Of a stretch of 64,000 nt of DNA, positions 18,131 to 26,600 are shown piece after piece. How positions within the stretch are numbered: the stretch's first letter is position 1; each line of letters begins with the position of its first letter. Both the position numbers and the translations under genes were made by a program. Source of the DNA: CAIQQQ01 sp037445025. GTDB taxonomy: Bacteria > Pseudomonadota > Alphaproteobacteria > Acetobacterales > Acetobacteraceae. The stretch spans positions 1 through 64,000 of the forward strand of contig JBBILI010000024.1 in assembly GCA_037445025.1 (NCBI GenBank), read 5' to 3'. A model generated the notes under the pieces. That model was given only the letters and a program-made list of their open reading frames with translations, made no database searches and had not been told where the DNA came from.

Positions 18131-18146
18131 ATAGGAATTTCATAGG
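18131..18146. promoter_or_regulatory. Candidate KdpE box upstream of the kdp operon
   Basis: ATAGG repeats directly at 18131-18135 and 18142-18146, with starts exactly 11 bp apart, in an A/T-rich stretch about 80-95 nt upstream of the first kdp start codon. OmpR-class regulators such as KdpE bind tandem half-sites spaced 10-11 bp, so this is a candidate operator. No promoter hexamers are convincing. Confidence 0.3.
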
Positions 18147-18162
18147 GGGGAAGCGAGCAAGC

Positions 18163-18185
18163 GGTTCTTTTTTGAAAAAAGAACC
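18163..18185 (+). repeat. Dispersed hairpin element, copy C (hybrid half)
   Basis: GGTTC-T6 / A6-GAACC, an 11-bp perfect inverted repeat with a 1-nt loop, is followed by CAAAAAACTTTCTGTCC, which resembles the tail that follows the left hairpin in full copies. It appears to be a recombined or deleted copy. It lies 22 nt beyond the stop of the Hint-domain gene and upstream of the kdp promoter region, so it could end transcription of the Hint gene. Confidence 0.75.
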
Positions 18186-18207
18186 AAAAAACTTTCTGTC
18201 CGTTGGC

Positions 18208-19653
18208 TTACGCGGCGGTGGGGGACAGCAGCACGGCAAAGCGCGCGCCCGGCGGCAGATCGAAGCGATACACACCGGCCTGCACCAGGCTTGGCGCCAG
18301 CCGCACGCCACGCACCAGCAGGCCCAGCGCCGGATCGTCGGTCATATCGATCGCCACCGCGCGTTCGGCGAAACGCTGCCACAGCGGGCGGATCACCGCC
18401 GGATCCGTCACCAGCGGCGCCGCGCCACGATCGGCACAGCAGGCGGCGGCACCGGCGAAATCCGGCCGCAGCCGCATCAGATCGCCTACGAAACTGTCGC
18501 GGTCGCCGGTGTCGAGATAGCTCTCCGCAGGCGTGGCCTCTGCCAGCAGAATGTCATGGGTTTCGCGTTCGAGATGCCAGTACGTGATCTCCGCCACCTG
18601 CTCCTGCACGATGCTGTCATCGTTCACCAGCGCACGCACCGGGATCAGCAGACCGTCGATGAGCAGCGCATGATCCGGCGAGAGCAGCAGATCGGCCGCA
18701 GGAACACCGTCTACCAGAGCACCGGCGCGGATGCGGACGGGCCAGATCAGTGCGGGCGCGGGGTGCTCGGCTGGGCGGATCGTGCGGTGACCGACCCAGA
18801 TCAGAGGGCGGACGGCGCCGGACGCGGTCAGCACCAGATCCCCCGCCCGCAAGGCTTCGACGGCCGCGGCGCCTTGGGGCGTTGCAATGCCGGTGCCCGC
18901 GGCAAAGCAGGCGAAGGAGACGAACACGGTGCCGAGGGCATCCGGCAACGTGTTGACGGCCGACGCCGTGATCACGCCCGAGAACGATTCCGCGGCCCCC
19001 AGCTGCAGCGTGGTGCTGGTCTGCGCGCCTGACAGGGTTAGAACATGCATGACGGGATCAAGCGTCACCGCCAGAGCACCGGATGGCCCGTTCTGCACGT
19101 CCATGAACGCCAGCATGCCGCCGCTCATCACCACCGTGTCCGTCACGGTGCCGGCGACATAGAACAGCCCGCCATCGCTGACCACGGTGCCGACAGCAGA
19201 GCCAAGCACATCCACCATGCCACCGCTGCTGACGACGGTATGGCTGATGACGCCTGTGTTGGTGATCTGCCCGCCGGACTCCACCACGGCATCGATCAAT
19301 TTTCCGCTGGCCAGCACCGCCCGGCCGCGAGTAGGCTGACAGTGGCCTGCGGCAGCAGCACCAGCGTGCCGCCTGATGCCACCGTTACGGCCATGACCGA
19401 GGCCCCGGACGACACCATGGCGAACGCGCCGCTGCCGACATTCAGCCCTGATGCCGCGCCACCGCCATAGACATAGGCACTGCCGCCCTGCAGCAGTGTC
19501 GTCGCATTGGCCACAGCGCCGCCCAGAACCTCCAGGGTTCCGGACGTGACGCTGGCGCCGACCACCGCCCCCCCCGGAGGAAACCGTGATATAGGAATGG
19601 GGAAGGCTGATCCCGGAACTCACCTGACCCGAACTGGTGGTGGTGATCGGCAT
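18208..19653 (-). CDS. Hint-domain (Hint_2) surface protein with AIDA-type repeats; internally frameshifted
   Basis: The frame is open for 481 codons. Residues 1-25 and about 110-215 read as AIDA-like repeats (VVSSGGMVDVLGSAVGTVVS, GTVTDTVVMSGGML). Residues about 240-400 form a Hint_2 domain (CFAAGTGIATPQG, LLSPDHALLIDGLLIPV). Residues about 28-110 are nonsense in this frame; the continuous AIDA repeats are found instead in the next frame (19565-19320: VTSGTLEVLGGAVANATTLLQGG). The shift in occurs at a G8 tract (minus strand, 19567-19574) and the shift back near 19320. Such proteins are thought to be secreted and cell-surface. It may be an error pair, a decaying gene or a phase-variable one. 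It is probably co-transcribed with the ACP and FkbH genes upstream. Confidence 0.7.
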   Translation of the reverse strand: MPITTTSSGQVSSGISLPHSYITVSSGGGGGRRQRHVRNPGGSGRRCGQCDDTAAGRQCLCLWRWRGIRAECRQRRVRHGVVRGLGHGRNGGIRRHAGAAAAGHCQPTRGRAVLASGKLIDAVVESGGQITNTGVISHTVVSSGGMVDVLGSAVGTVVSDGGLFYVAGTVTDTVVMSGGMLAFMDVQNGPSGALAVTLDPVMHVLTLSGAQTSTTLQLGAAESFSGVITASAVNTLPDALGTVFVSFACFAAGTGIATPQGAAAVEALRAGDLVLTASGAVRPLIWVGHRTIRPAEHPAPALIWPVRIRAGALVDGVPAADLLLSPDHALLIDGLLIPVRALVNDDSIVQEQVAEITYWHLERETHDILLAEATPAESYLDTGDRDSFVGDLMRLRPDFAGAAACCADRGAAPLVTDPAVIRPLWQRFAERAVAIDMTDDPALGLLVRGVRLAPSLVQAGVYRFDLPPGARFAVLLSPTAA

Positions 19654-19708
19654 CAGACGCGCTCCGGGTTAAGATCCTCTTTTCGGCTGTTTCAGACCTG
19701 CAGCAGGT

Positions 19709-19951
19709 TCAGGCTGCCTTGGCCAGCACAACCGAGACGAGATCGCCCACATTCTGCAGCCGGTCCAGCTCGCGCGTGTGCAGCTTGATGCCGAACTTCT
19801 CTTCCGTGGCGATGACGATCTCGATCTGCTTGAAGCTGTCCCACCCCGCCACATCCTTGGCGGTCAGCGTGGGGGTCAGCACCAGATCGTCGCGCATGAA
19901 CACGTCGTGGAAGATCTCGGTCAGCGCCGTATAGATTTCAGGCTCGGTCAT
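19709..19951 (-). CDS. Acyl carrier protein
   Basis: An 80-residue ACP with the phosphopantetheine attachment site AGWDSFKQIEIV (Ser39). It has a Phe after the serine rather than the Leu or Met of fatty-acid ACPs, a feature of specialised carriers. It starts 5 nt after the FkbH-type gene stop, so the two proteins are very likely partners: FkbH enzymes load a glyceryl or similar unit from 1,3-bisphosphoglycerate onto a dedicated ACP. The Hint-domain gene follows 55 nt downstream. Confidence 0.9.
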   Translation of the reverse strand: MTEPEIYTALTEIFHDVFMRDDLVLTPTLTAKDVAGWDSFKQIEIVIATEEKFGIKLHTRELDRLQNVGDLVSVVLAKAA

Positions 19952-19956
19952 TGGGC

Positions 19957-21855
19957 TCAGCCCTCCGTGACGGTGATGAAGGTTTCAGCCGGAACGAAGC
20001 TGGCGAGGTCGAGCACGGCCCGGCTGCTGCCGTCCTCGCGCATCTCCGCCATCTCGAAGCCCAGCTTCACGTAATGGTCGCGCACCATGCCATTCTTTTT
20101 GGTGGGGATGTAGTCCCCCAGCAGCCGCTTGGCGCCGAGCTTCTGGGCCTGGGCTGCAATCAGGTTGAGGGTCGTCGGCTCCACCTGGCGGCCGAGCACG
20201 CGGCAGCTCATCAGCCAGGTGTCGATCAGCAGGTCGTCATCCTCCTGCAGCTTGCCGATGCAGACGGCGATGATGCCGTTGTCGCCGAATCGATCGGTGA
20301 GCCGCAGCTGCAGGCCGAACGCCTTGTTGGACTGCATGACCTCGACCACGTCTTCCTCGGTGTAGCGCCGTGTGGTTAGGTTGAACTGGTTGGTCTTGTT
20401 GATCAGCTGCACCGTGCGCTGCAGGCCGATCCGGTCGAACCGGCGCCAGATCATCTCCATCTCCAGCCCGCGGAGATAGGCGCCCATATCGGTGGTCGAG
20501 GCCTTCAGCGCCTCGCGCGCGCGGTTGCCCTGATACTGGGCGGAACGGACACGATCCTCGTCGGTGATGGCGACACTTTCGAAATAACCGGCATCCGAGA
20601 CAGCCCGCAGGAAGGTGATCGGATCGTCGGTCACTTCCGGCACCTGCACCATCGGCAGCTCCTGGCGCACCAGGGCGCGTTCCACCGGGTTGTCATCGAC
20701 GAATACCAGGCTGTCGATGCCGATGTTGAGCTCGGCGGCGATGGCCTTGATGTTGCTCGCCTTGTCCTGCCAGTTTGCGTAGAAGGCCGCGATGTCGTTG
20801 CGCTTCAACGTCATCTCCGGATGCTTCTCGAACGGCTCGACGGCATTGGCCTCGTCGTTCTTGGAGCACACCGCCAGGATGATGCCGCGGCGCGACAGGT
20901 CACGCGCGTATTCCTGGAAGGCGGTGTAGCCTTCGCCGAGCGGGCTGCCCTGCCCCAGTACGATGCCGTCCATGCCGTCATCGCCGATCACGCCGCCCCA
21001 CAGCGTGTTGTCGAGGTCGAGCACGAGGCATTTGGACGAGCGGCCCTGCAGGGCGGCGATGACGCGGCCGACCATGTCGCCATAGAACGGGGCGGCGGTG
21101 GGGGCGATCTCCTGCTTGGCGCGGTGCCACAGGCCGATGTCGTGCCAGGCGGCGATGCCGTCGCGCGCGGCGCGGGTATCGACGGTCAGCAGCTCCACGC
21201 CCGCTTTGTCGGCCATCGGGCGCAGCTGCTCATTGATTCTGGCGATCACGCGGGCGGCCGAGCCGGGCAGGCGGTGTTCGTTGAGACCGAGCAGATCCGG
21301 GTGCACCGGCAGCGGAGTCTGGTGCAGGATCGGGCACTTGAACGCCTCTCGTGCCAGGCGCCAGCATTCGGCGATGCGGTTGGTCTGCTCCTCCACCGCG
21401 GCGTCGCCATCGGCCTGTTCGAACTGCGCCGACAGGCCGGCGGCGAGGTGGTGCGCATCGAGCGCCAGCAGGATCATGTTGGGCTTGAAGGCGTTCAGGC
21501 CGGAATCGGTGTCGACCAGTTCCTGCATGTACTGGCCGTAATCGTTCTCGTAGATATCGATCCAGATGCCGCGGCGCAGGCCCGCCACACGGATGGCGCT
21601 GTGCAGATGCGCCATGGTGCAGGAGCCGAGCATGGCGAGGCGGATCGGCTTAGTGCCGGTGCCGGACGGCGGCTTGCCGTCAAACAGCGCGCGCACGGTC
21701 TGGTCGAGCGCATTGGTGCGCACGAAATCCATTCGCAGATTGGCCAGGGCCACGGCCTCCGCCCAGGCATCCGCCGGCGCGCGGGGTTCGGTGCGCAGCG
21801 CCTTGAGACGCGCGCGCCAAGCAGGGTCCTCAGGCAGCCAGTGGAGTTGGGTCAT
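19957..21855 (-). CDS. FkbH-type HAD-IIIC enzyme (glyceryl-ACP-type synthase)
   Basis: A 632-residue three-part protein. The N-terminal SGNH-like domain (about 70-265) has LAMLGSCTMAHL. The central HAD domain has LVLDLDNTLWGGVIGDDG (about residue 280) and FVDDNPVERALV. The C-terminal GNAT-like domain (about 470-625) has INKTNQFNLTTRRY and LGDYIPTKKNGMV. FkbH-like proteins dephosphorylate 1,3-bisphosphoglycerate and transfer the glyceryl group to an ACP. The adjacent ACP supports this role, but no polyketide synthase is present, so the product is more likely a surface-glycan or protein modification. I chose ATG 21855 because homology starts there; upstream codons to 21915 are unlikely. Confidence 0.9.
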   Translation of the reverse strand: MTQLHWLPEDPAWRARLKALRTEPRAPADAWAEAVALANLRMDFVRTNALDQTVRALFDGKPPSGTGTKPIRLAMLGSCTMAHLHSAIRVAGLRRGIWIDIYENDYGQYMQELVDTDSGLNAFKPNMILLALDAHHLAAGLSAQFEQADGDAAVEEQTNRIAECWRLAREAFKCPILHQTPLPVHPDLLGLNEHRLPGSAARVIARINEQLRPMADKAGVELLTVDTRAARDGIAAWHDIGLWHRAKQEIAPTAAPFYGDMVGRVIAALQGRSSKCLVLDLDNTLWGGVIGDDGMDGIVLGQGSPLGEGYTAFQEYARDLSRRGIILAVCSKNDEANAVEPFEKHPEMTLKRNDIAAFYANWQDKASNIKAIAAELNIGIDSLVFVDDNPVERALVRQELPMVQVPEVTDDPITFLRAVSDAGYFESVAITDEDRVRSAQYQGNRAREALKASTTDMGAYLRGLEMEMIWRRFDRIGLQRTVQLINKTNQFNLTTRRYTEEDVVEVMQSNKAFGLQLRLTDRFGDNGIIAVCIGKLQEDDDLLIDTWLMSCRVLGRQVEPTTLNLIAAQAQKLGAKRLLGDYIPTKKNGMVRDHYVKLGFEMAEMREDGSSRAVLDLASFVPAETFITVTEG

Positions 21856-21971
21856 CGCCGCAGTCCTTCTTGCCAATCGCTGGATGTCTGTCTGACAAAC
21901 CGGATGGGCGCGCAAGACCAGCGACGAGCGCCTTGCGGCCCGCTTTAGGGTCCGAAGCGAGAGAACACGCG

Positions 21972-22367
21972 CTAGACGGGCGCCGGCATGCGACCTTCGT
22001 CATAGCCATGGCGGTTGTAGTGGTCTTGCGCGGAGACGATCTCGCCGCTCTCGATACCTTCCTTCACATCCGGATAGGTCTCGAGGTACCAAGGCTCATT
22101 GACCTCGACAGCATACGGCCGACGACCCTCGAGATACCCGTGCTCGACGAAATGGCTGGTCGCGGACGTATAGGTCCCGGCATCGATCGCCTCGGCCACA
22201 TCGGGATAAGTCTCGCGATACCACGCCTCATCCACCGGAACGGCCACCAGAAGCTTGCGGACCACTCCGAGAAACTCGTCGTAGTTCATGTCGGCCTTCA
22301 GATTGCCACGTTCGGACACGAACCGGATCGTCTGTTTCAGGGATGCAAATTGCACCAGATACTTCAT
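21972..22367 (-). CDS. Small protein with two YPDV repeats
   Basis: A 131-residue protein beginning MKYLVQFASLKQTIRF. It carries two related segments: EAWYRETYPDVAEAIDAG...HFVEHGYLEGRRPYAV (about 47-88) and EPWYLETYPDVKEGIESG...HYNRHGYDEGRMPAPV (about 91-131). This W-Y-x(4)-YPDV...H(Y/F)...HGY.EGR pattern is familiar from polysaccharide and glycosyltransferase proteins of alphaproteobacteria, where it occurs as an accessory repeat of unknown function. No signal peptide or membrane span is seen. It sits between hldD and the FkbH gene on the same strand. ATG 22367 is preferred over upstream codons because the upstream part is Arg-rich shadow sequence. Confidence 0.75.
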   Translation of the reverse strand: MKYLVQFASLKQTIRFVSERGNLKADMNYDEFLGVVRKLLVAVPVDEAWYRETYPDVAEAIDAGTYTSATSHFVEHGYLEGRRPYAVEVNEPWYLETYPDVKEGIESGEIVSAQDHYNRHGYDEGRMPAPV

Positions 22368-22569
22368 CACCAACTCCCTGCACGAACCAACACGGCAACG
22401 CCGGCCTGACGCTGCACGTCTTTCCGCGGGCGCCATGAGTATCCCGATTTGGTGAGCAAATCCATCGTCAAGGAGCCAAAAATGTTGCGCGGCACAAAAA
22501 GATCATGCGGACAGACACGGGCTCAGGCGAGAATCCTGCCACGAACCACCAGGTGAAACCGGCCAATCG

Positions 22570-23556
22570 CTAGCGAAACCGGTCGGATGCGATGAGGTAG
22601 CGCTGCACATAGTCGGTGACACCGCTCTCCAAACTCACGAACTCTTGATTGTACCCCAGCGCCCGCAGACGGTCCATCGCAGCGCAGGTGTAATACTGAT
22701 ACTGTGCGCGAATGGACTCCGGCATGTCCACAAAAGTGATCCGCGGTTCATCGCCGCAGGCCCGGATCGCCGTCACCGCCAGATCATGAAAGCTCCGCGC
22801 CGTGCCCGTGCCGAGGTTCAGAATGCCGCCCGGCCGCCCCAGACCGCCGAGCCAGACCAGCACCGCCACCACGTCGGACACATAGACGAAGTCGCGCAGC
22901 TGCTCGCCATCGGCGAAGCCTGCCTTGTGCGACTTGAACAGGGTGACGCTCTGACCCGGCCGATGCGCCGACACGATCTTCGAGACAAGGCTCTGCATCG
23001 CCCCCTTGTGATACTCGTTCGGCCCATAAACGTTAAAGAACCGCAGCCCGGACCACACCGGCGGCTGGGCCTCGCCTCGGGCGGCCGATTGCAGCACCCA
23101 GCCGTCGAACAGCCATTTGCTCCAGCCATACAGGTTCAGCGGCCGCAGCCGCCGCAGCTCCGCAAGGTCGTTGCTGTCCTCAAAGCCCGCGTCACCATCA
23201 CCATAGGTGGCCGCCGACGAGGCATAGATGAACGCGATCCGATGCCGCGCGCAGGCCCGCCACAAGGCCACCGAAAACGCGAAGTTGGTGCGCAGCACCT
23301 CGTCGCCATCGGTCGCCGTGGTCGAGGAAATCGCACCCATATGGTAGATCGTCGTGATCCGCTTGGCATGGGCCTCGATAAAATCGAGCACCGCGTCGGG
23401 GTGCACAATGTCCATCGGCATGCGCTTGGCGATGTTGCGCCACTTGCCGCCGTCACGCAGCCGGTCACAGATCGCGATGTCGGTGTGACCCTGCTCTTCC
23501 AGACTTGCAACCAGATTCGAGCCGATGAAGCCGGCGCCGCCGGTGACGATGATCAA
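22570..23556 (-). CDS. hldD: ADP-L-glycero-D-manno-heptose-6-epimerase
   Basis: HldD (RfaD) inverts C6 of ADP-D-glycero-D-manno-heptose, the last step of making the LPS core heptose donor. The 328 residues have the Rossmann motif TGGAGFIGSN (5-14), the FINVYGPNEYHK-like segment FFNVYGPNEYHKG, and the catalytic Tyr143/Lys147 pair in NLYGWSKW. It is the third gene of hldE-glycosyltransferase-hldD; 73 nt containing a half hairpin element separate it from the glycosyltransferase gene. Confidence 0.93.
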   Translation of the reverse strand: MIIVTGGAGFIGSNLVASLEEQGHTDIAICDRLRDGGKWRNIAKRMPMDIVHPDAVLDFIEAHAKRITTIYHMGAISSTTATDGDEVLRTNFAFSVALWRACARHRIAFIYASSAATYGDGDAGFEDSNDLAELRRLRPLNLYGWSKWLFDGWVLQSAARGEAQPPVWSGLRFFNVYGPNEYHKGAMQSLVSKIVSAHRPGQSVTLFKSHKAGFADGEQLRDFVYVSDVVAVLVWLGGLGRPGGILNLGTGTARSFHDLAVTAIRACGDEPRITFVDMPESIRAQYQYYTCAAMDRLRALGYNQEFVSLESGVTDYVQRYLIASDRFR

Positions 23557-23596
23557 TGCGCGGTCCTCTTGAGAAGCAAGGTCAGGGAAGGAAGGA

Positions 23597-23618
23597 CTTC
23601 TTTTCTGAAAAAAAGAAG
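23597..23618 (+). repeat. Dispersed hairpin element, copy D (left half only)
   Basis: CTTCTTTTC / AAAAGAAG hairpin with one altered position in the arm, followed by the conserved CAAAAGACTTTCTATTCG tail and preceded by GGAAGGAAGG, as in copy B. It lies between the glycosyltransferase stop (23630) and the hldD start (23556), inside what is otherwise an operon. Confidence 0.75.
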
Positions 23619-23629
23619 CAAAAGACTTT

Positions 23630-26600
23630 CTATTCGATAGCCTGCACGCGGAGCAGGCCCAGCAGCCGCTGGCTTGCGCGGTGCACGTCGCCGGGTTTCA
23701 GGCCGCGCATGCAGGCTAGGTTTCGATGGCAGTCCGACAGCCTTGAGAGGTAGCACGGGCTGCACGTCATGTCCCGCCGCAGCGCCAACGCCGCAGGACC
23801 CATCGGGCCCCACTCGCCGGCATCGACGGAACCGGAATGAATGCCGATCGTGGGAACACCGATCGCAGCCGCCATGTGCTTGGGGCCGCTGTCATTGCCG
23901 ACATACAGGTCACACGCGCGCAGCACCTTCGGCAGATCCCGCAACGAGGTCTTGCCCACCAGCATGAACACGCGCTCCCTGTGCAGCACGTCCTCCAGCA
24001 CCTGTTCGGCCACCTCCACCTCGTTCGGTCCGCCGACCATGACGATGTTGGCATCATCCTGTTCAACCAGCAGATCGATCAGCCCGGCGAACGAGCCCGT
24101 CGGCCACTGCTTGTTCTCGTTGCCGGCACCGGGATGAATGCAAACCAGGGTGCGCGCGAACAACTCCGGCAGCATCGGCTCCACCGCCGGCAGCACCGAA
24201 ATCGCCGCCCGCGCCGCATCCCTCGTCATGAAGTGTTGGATCACATCACGGTCCACGCCACAGGACACCGCAATCGAATCGACACATTGCAGCAAGGAAT
24301 CGCTGACATGCAGTCGCTTGGAGGTGCGCGCGATGTCGCCCTCCCAGTCGATGGCGATGTCGAGATACGGATACTGGTTGCGCATGTCGAAGCCGGCCAG
24401 CCAGGTGGCGCCGGTATAGCGCAGCACCTCACGCGTGTCGCCCTGGCGACGCAGATCGATCGCGAGATCGAAATGGAACGGCTCCAGTCGCGCCTTCAAA
24501 GCCAGCAGATCCTGCTGCAGCAGATCGACCTTGCCCTCGGAGGATTTGGCGTGGAAGAAATTGAATTCATGCATCCGATCGATCGCAGGCTCGAGCGCCG
24601 CCAGCGACTGTGATGCGCGCGCGCCCAGCACATGCAGCTCGACATTCGGGAACAGCACCTTCAGCCGCCGCATCGCCGGCATCGCCGCGATGAAGTCGCC
24701 GATATGGTCGAGCTTCAGAACCAGCAGCCGCCGCACCCGCGCCGCCTCAACGATGGGATGGCCGACATGCAGCACCCGTGTCGGTTCCGACTCCGCGACA
24801 TAGTCGTCATAGTCGCTCGACAGCAGCGGGCTGAAATACGGATCGCCCTTGAGGAACATCCCTTTCCAGGCCGCGGCAAAGCGGCCCTTGTCGTAGATGT
24901 CGCGGATCTTGGCGCGGCTGACCATTTCATGATGAATCAGCGTGGTGTGCGGCGTGTAGATCACCACCTTGCCGGCCCGGTGACAGCGCAGACAGAAATC
25001 CAGATCGTTGTTGATCACCGAATGGGTTTCGTCGAACCCGCCGATCTCCTCGAACCAGTCCCGCCGCACCATGAAGCACGCCCCGGTGACGGCAATCACG
25101 TTGCGCTGGGTCAGCGCCAGGCCGAACGTCCCCGGCTCGTCCTCGGGCGAGAAACGGAAAGCGTGGCGCGCGACCCCTTCGGCCAGGAACATGCCGGCGT
25201 GCTGCACCTTGCGGTCGGGATACAGCAGCTGCGGCCCGACCACGCCGACCTCCGGGCGCTGCACATGCTCCAGCAGACATTCCAGCCAGTCCGGATGGGT
25301 GTCGAGCACCTCGATGTCATCGTTGAGGAACAGCAGGAACTCGCCGCTGGCCTGCGCCACGCCGAGATTGTTGAAGCGCGACCAGTTGAACTTCTCGTCG
25401 ATGCGCACGACCACATCGGCATTGTCCGCCACCCATTGCTTCCAGACCAGATTGTCCTCGGCGATGTTGTCGAGCACGACGATCTCGACATTCCTCCAGG
25501 TGGATTTCTGGCGGATCGAATCAATACAGACCTGCACCAGACCCCGCGTGGCCACGGTGGGAATGATGATGGACACAAGCCCTTTGGTGATCACTCGCCG
25601 CTGCACCCGGTGCACCCCCGGCAGGCAGCCGGGGCCGACCTTGCCGCGAATGCCGCGTCGCTCCAGCGCCGCGCGCAAGGCCTGGCGTTCCTGCGCCACC
25701 GGCTCCAGCACGGCCCGCGCCCTTTCGCACAGCACGCGGCTGACATGGGCCACGCAAGCGGCACGCTCGGTCAGCCGCAGAACCTGGCCGTATTCGCCGT
25801 CGGCGCCGAGCCGGTTCGGCGTGAGGTCGCAACGGTCCAGCAGATCGGTGCGGGCCAGCCAGATGCGGCCGATATAGTTGGTCGACAGCAGCAGGTCCGG
25901 CGACCAGTCCGGCTTGAAATACGCCTTCATCTCGCCGTCCGCCGGGTCCACCCGGCGCTCATCGGCGTAGATGAAATCGGCCGCCGGCCGCAGCCGTGCC
26001 GCCACCGCCAGCTCGATCAGCGCATCCACGCCCAGCACATCGCCAGCGCTGAGAACGCCCGCCCAGTCGGCACCGGACCACGCTGTCGGCAGCGCGTCGA
26101 AGCGCAGCCGCTCGGCCAGATCCTCGTTGCCCTCCAGCAGCGCCGCCGCGACATCGCCTTCCGCGGGAATGGCCAGCGTCCACAGATCATACACCTGGTG
26201 GCGCAACGCATCGATCGTGGCCCGCGCCCGGGCCAGCGCCGTGGCCTTGGTCGAATCCAGCTTCACCACGAAATGAAACACCGGCAGCGCCCCGCCGGCC
26301 TCGACAATGCCCAGCATCAGCCGCCGTTCCGCATCGGTCATCTTGCGGCGCAGCTGCCAAGGCCCCTCGGTGCCGGTCGCGGGCTCGGCATCGACGGCGA
26401 ATTCCACCAGGGTCGAGGTGCCGGCCTTGTCGCGCACGATGACCCGAACGTCATGCCGGCCGCGCCGCAGCACCTGCGGCGGCACCAGCATGGCGAAGCC
26501 GCAGAGCAGCGCGTTGTCCATGCCCGGGAAGGCGTTGCCGATGTCCTCGCGCCGGATGCCGTAATAGGCCTCGCCGAGCGAGGTGCCATCGACCAGCACC

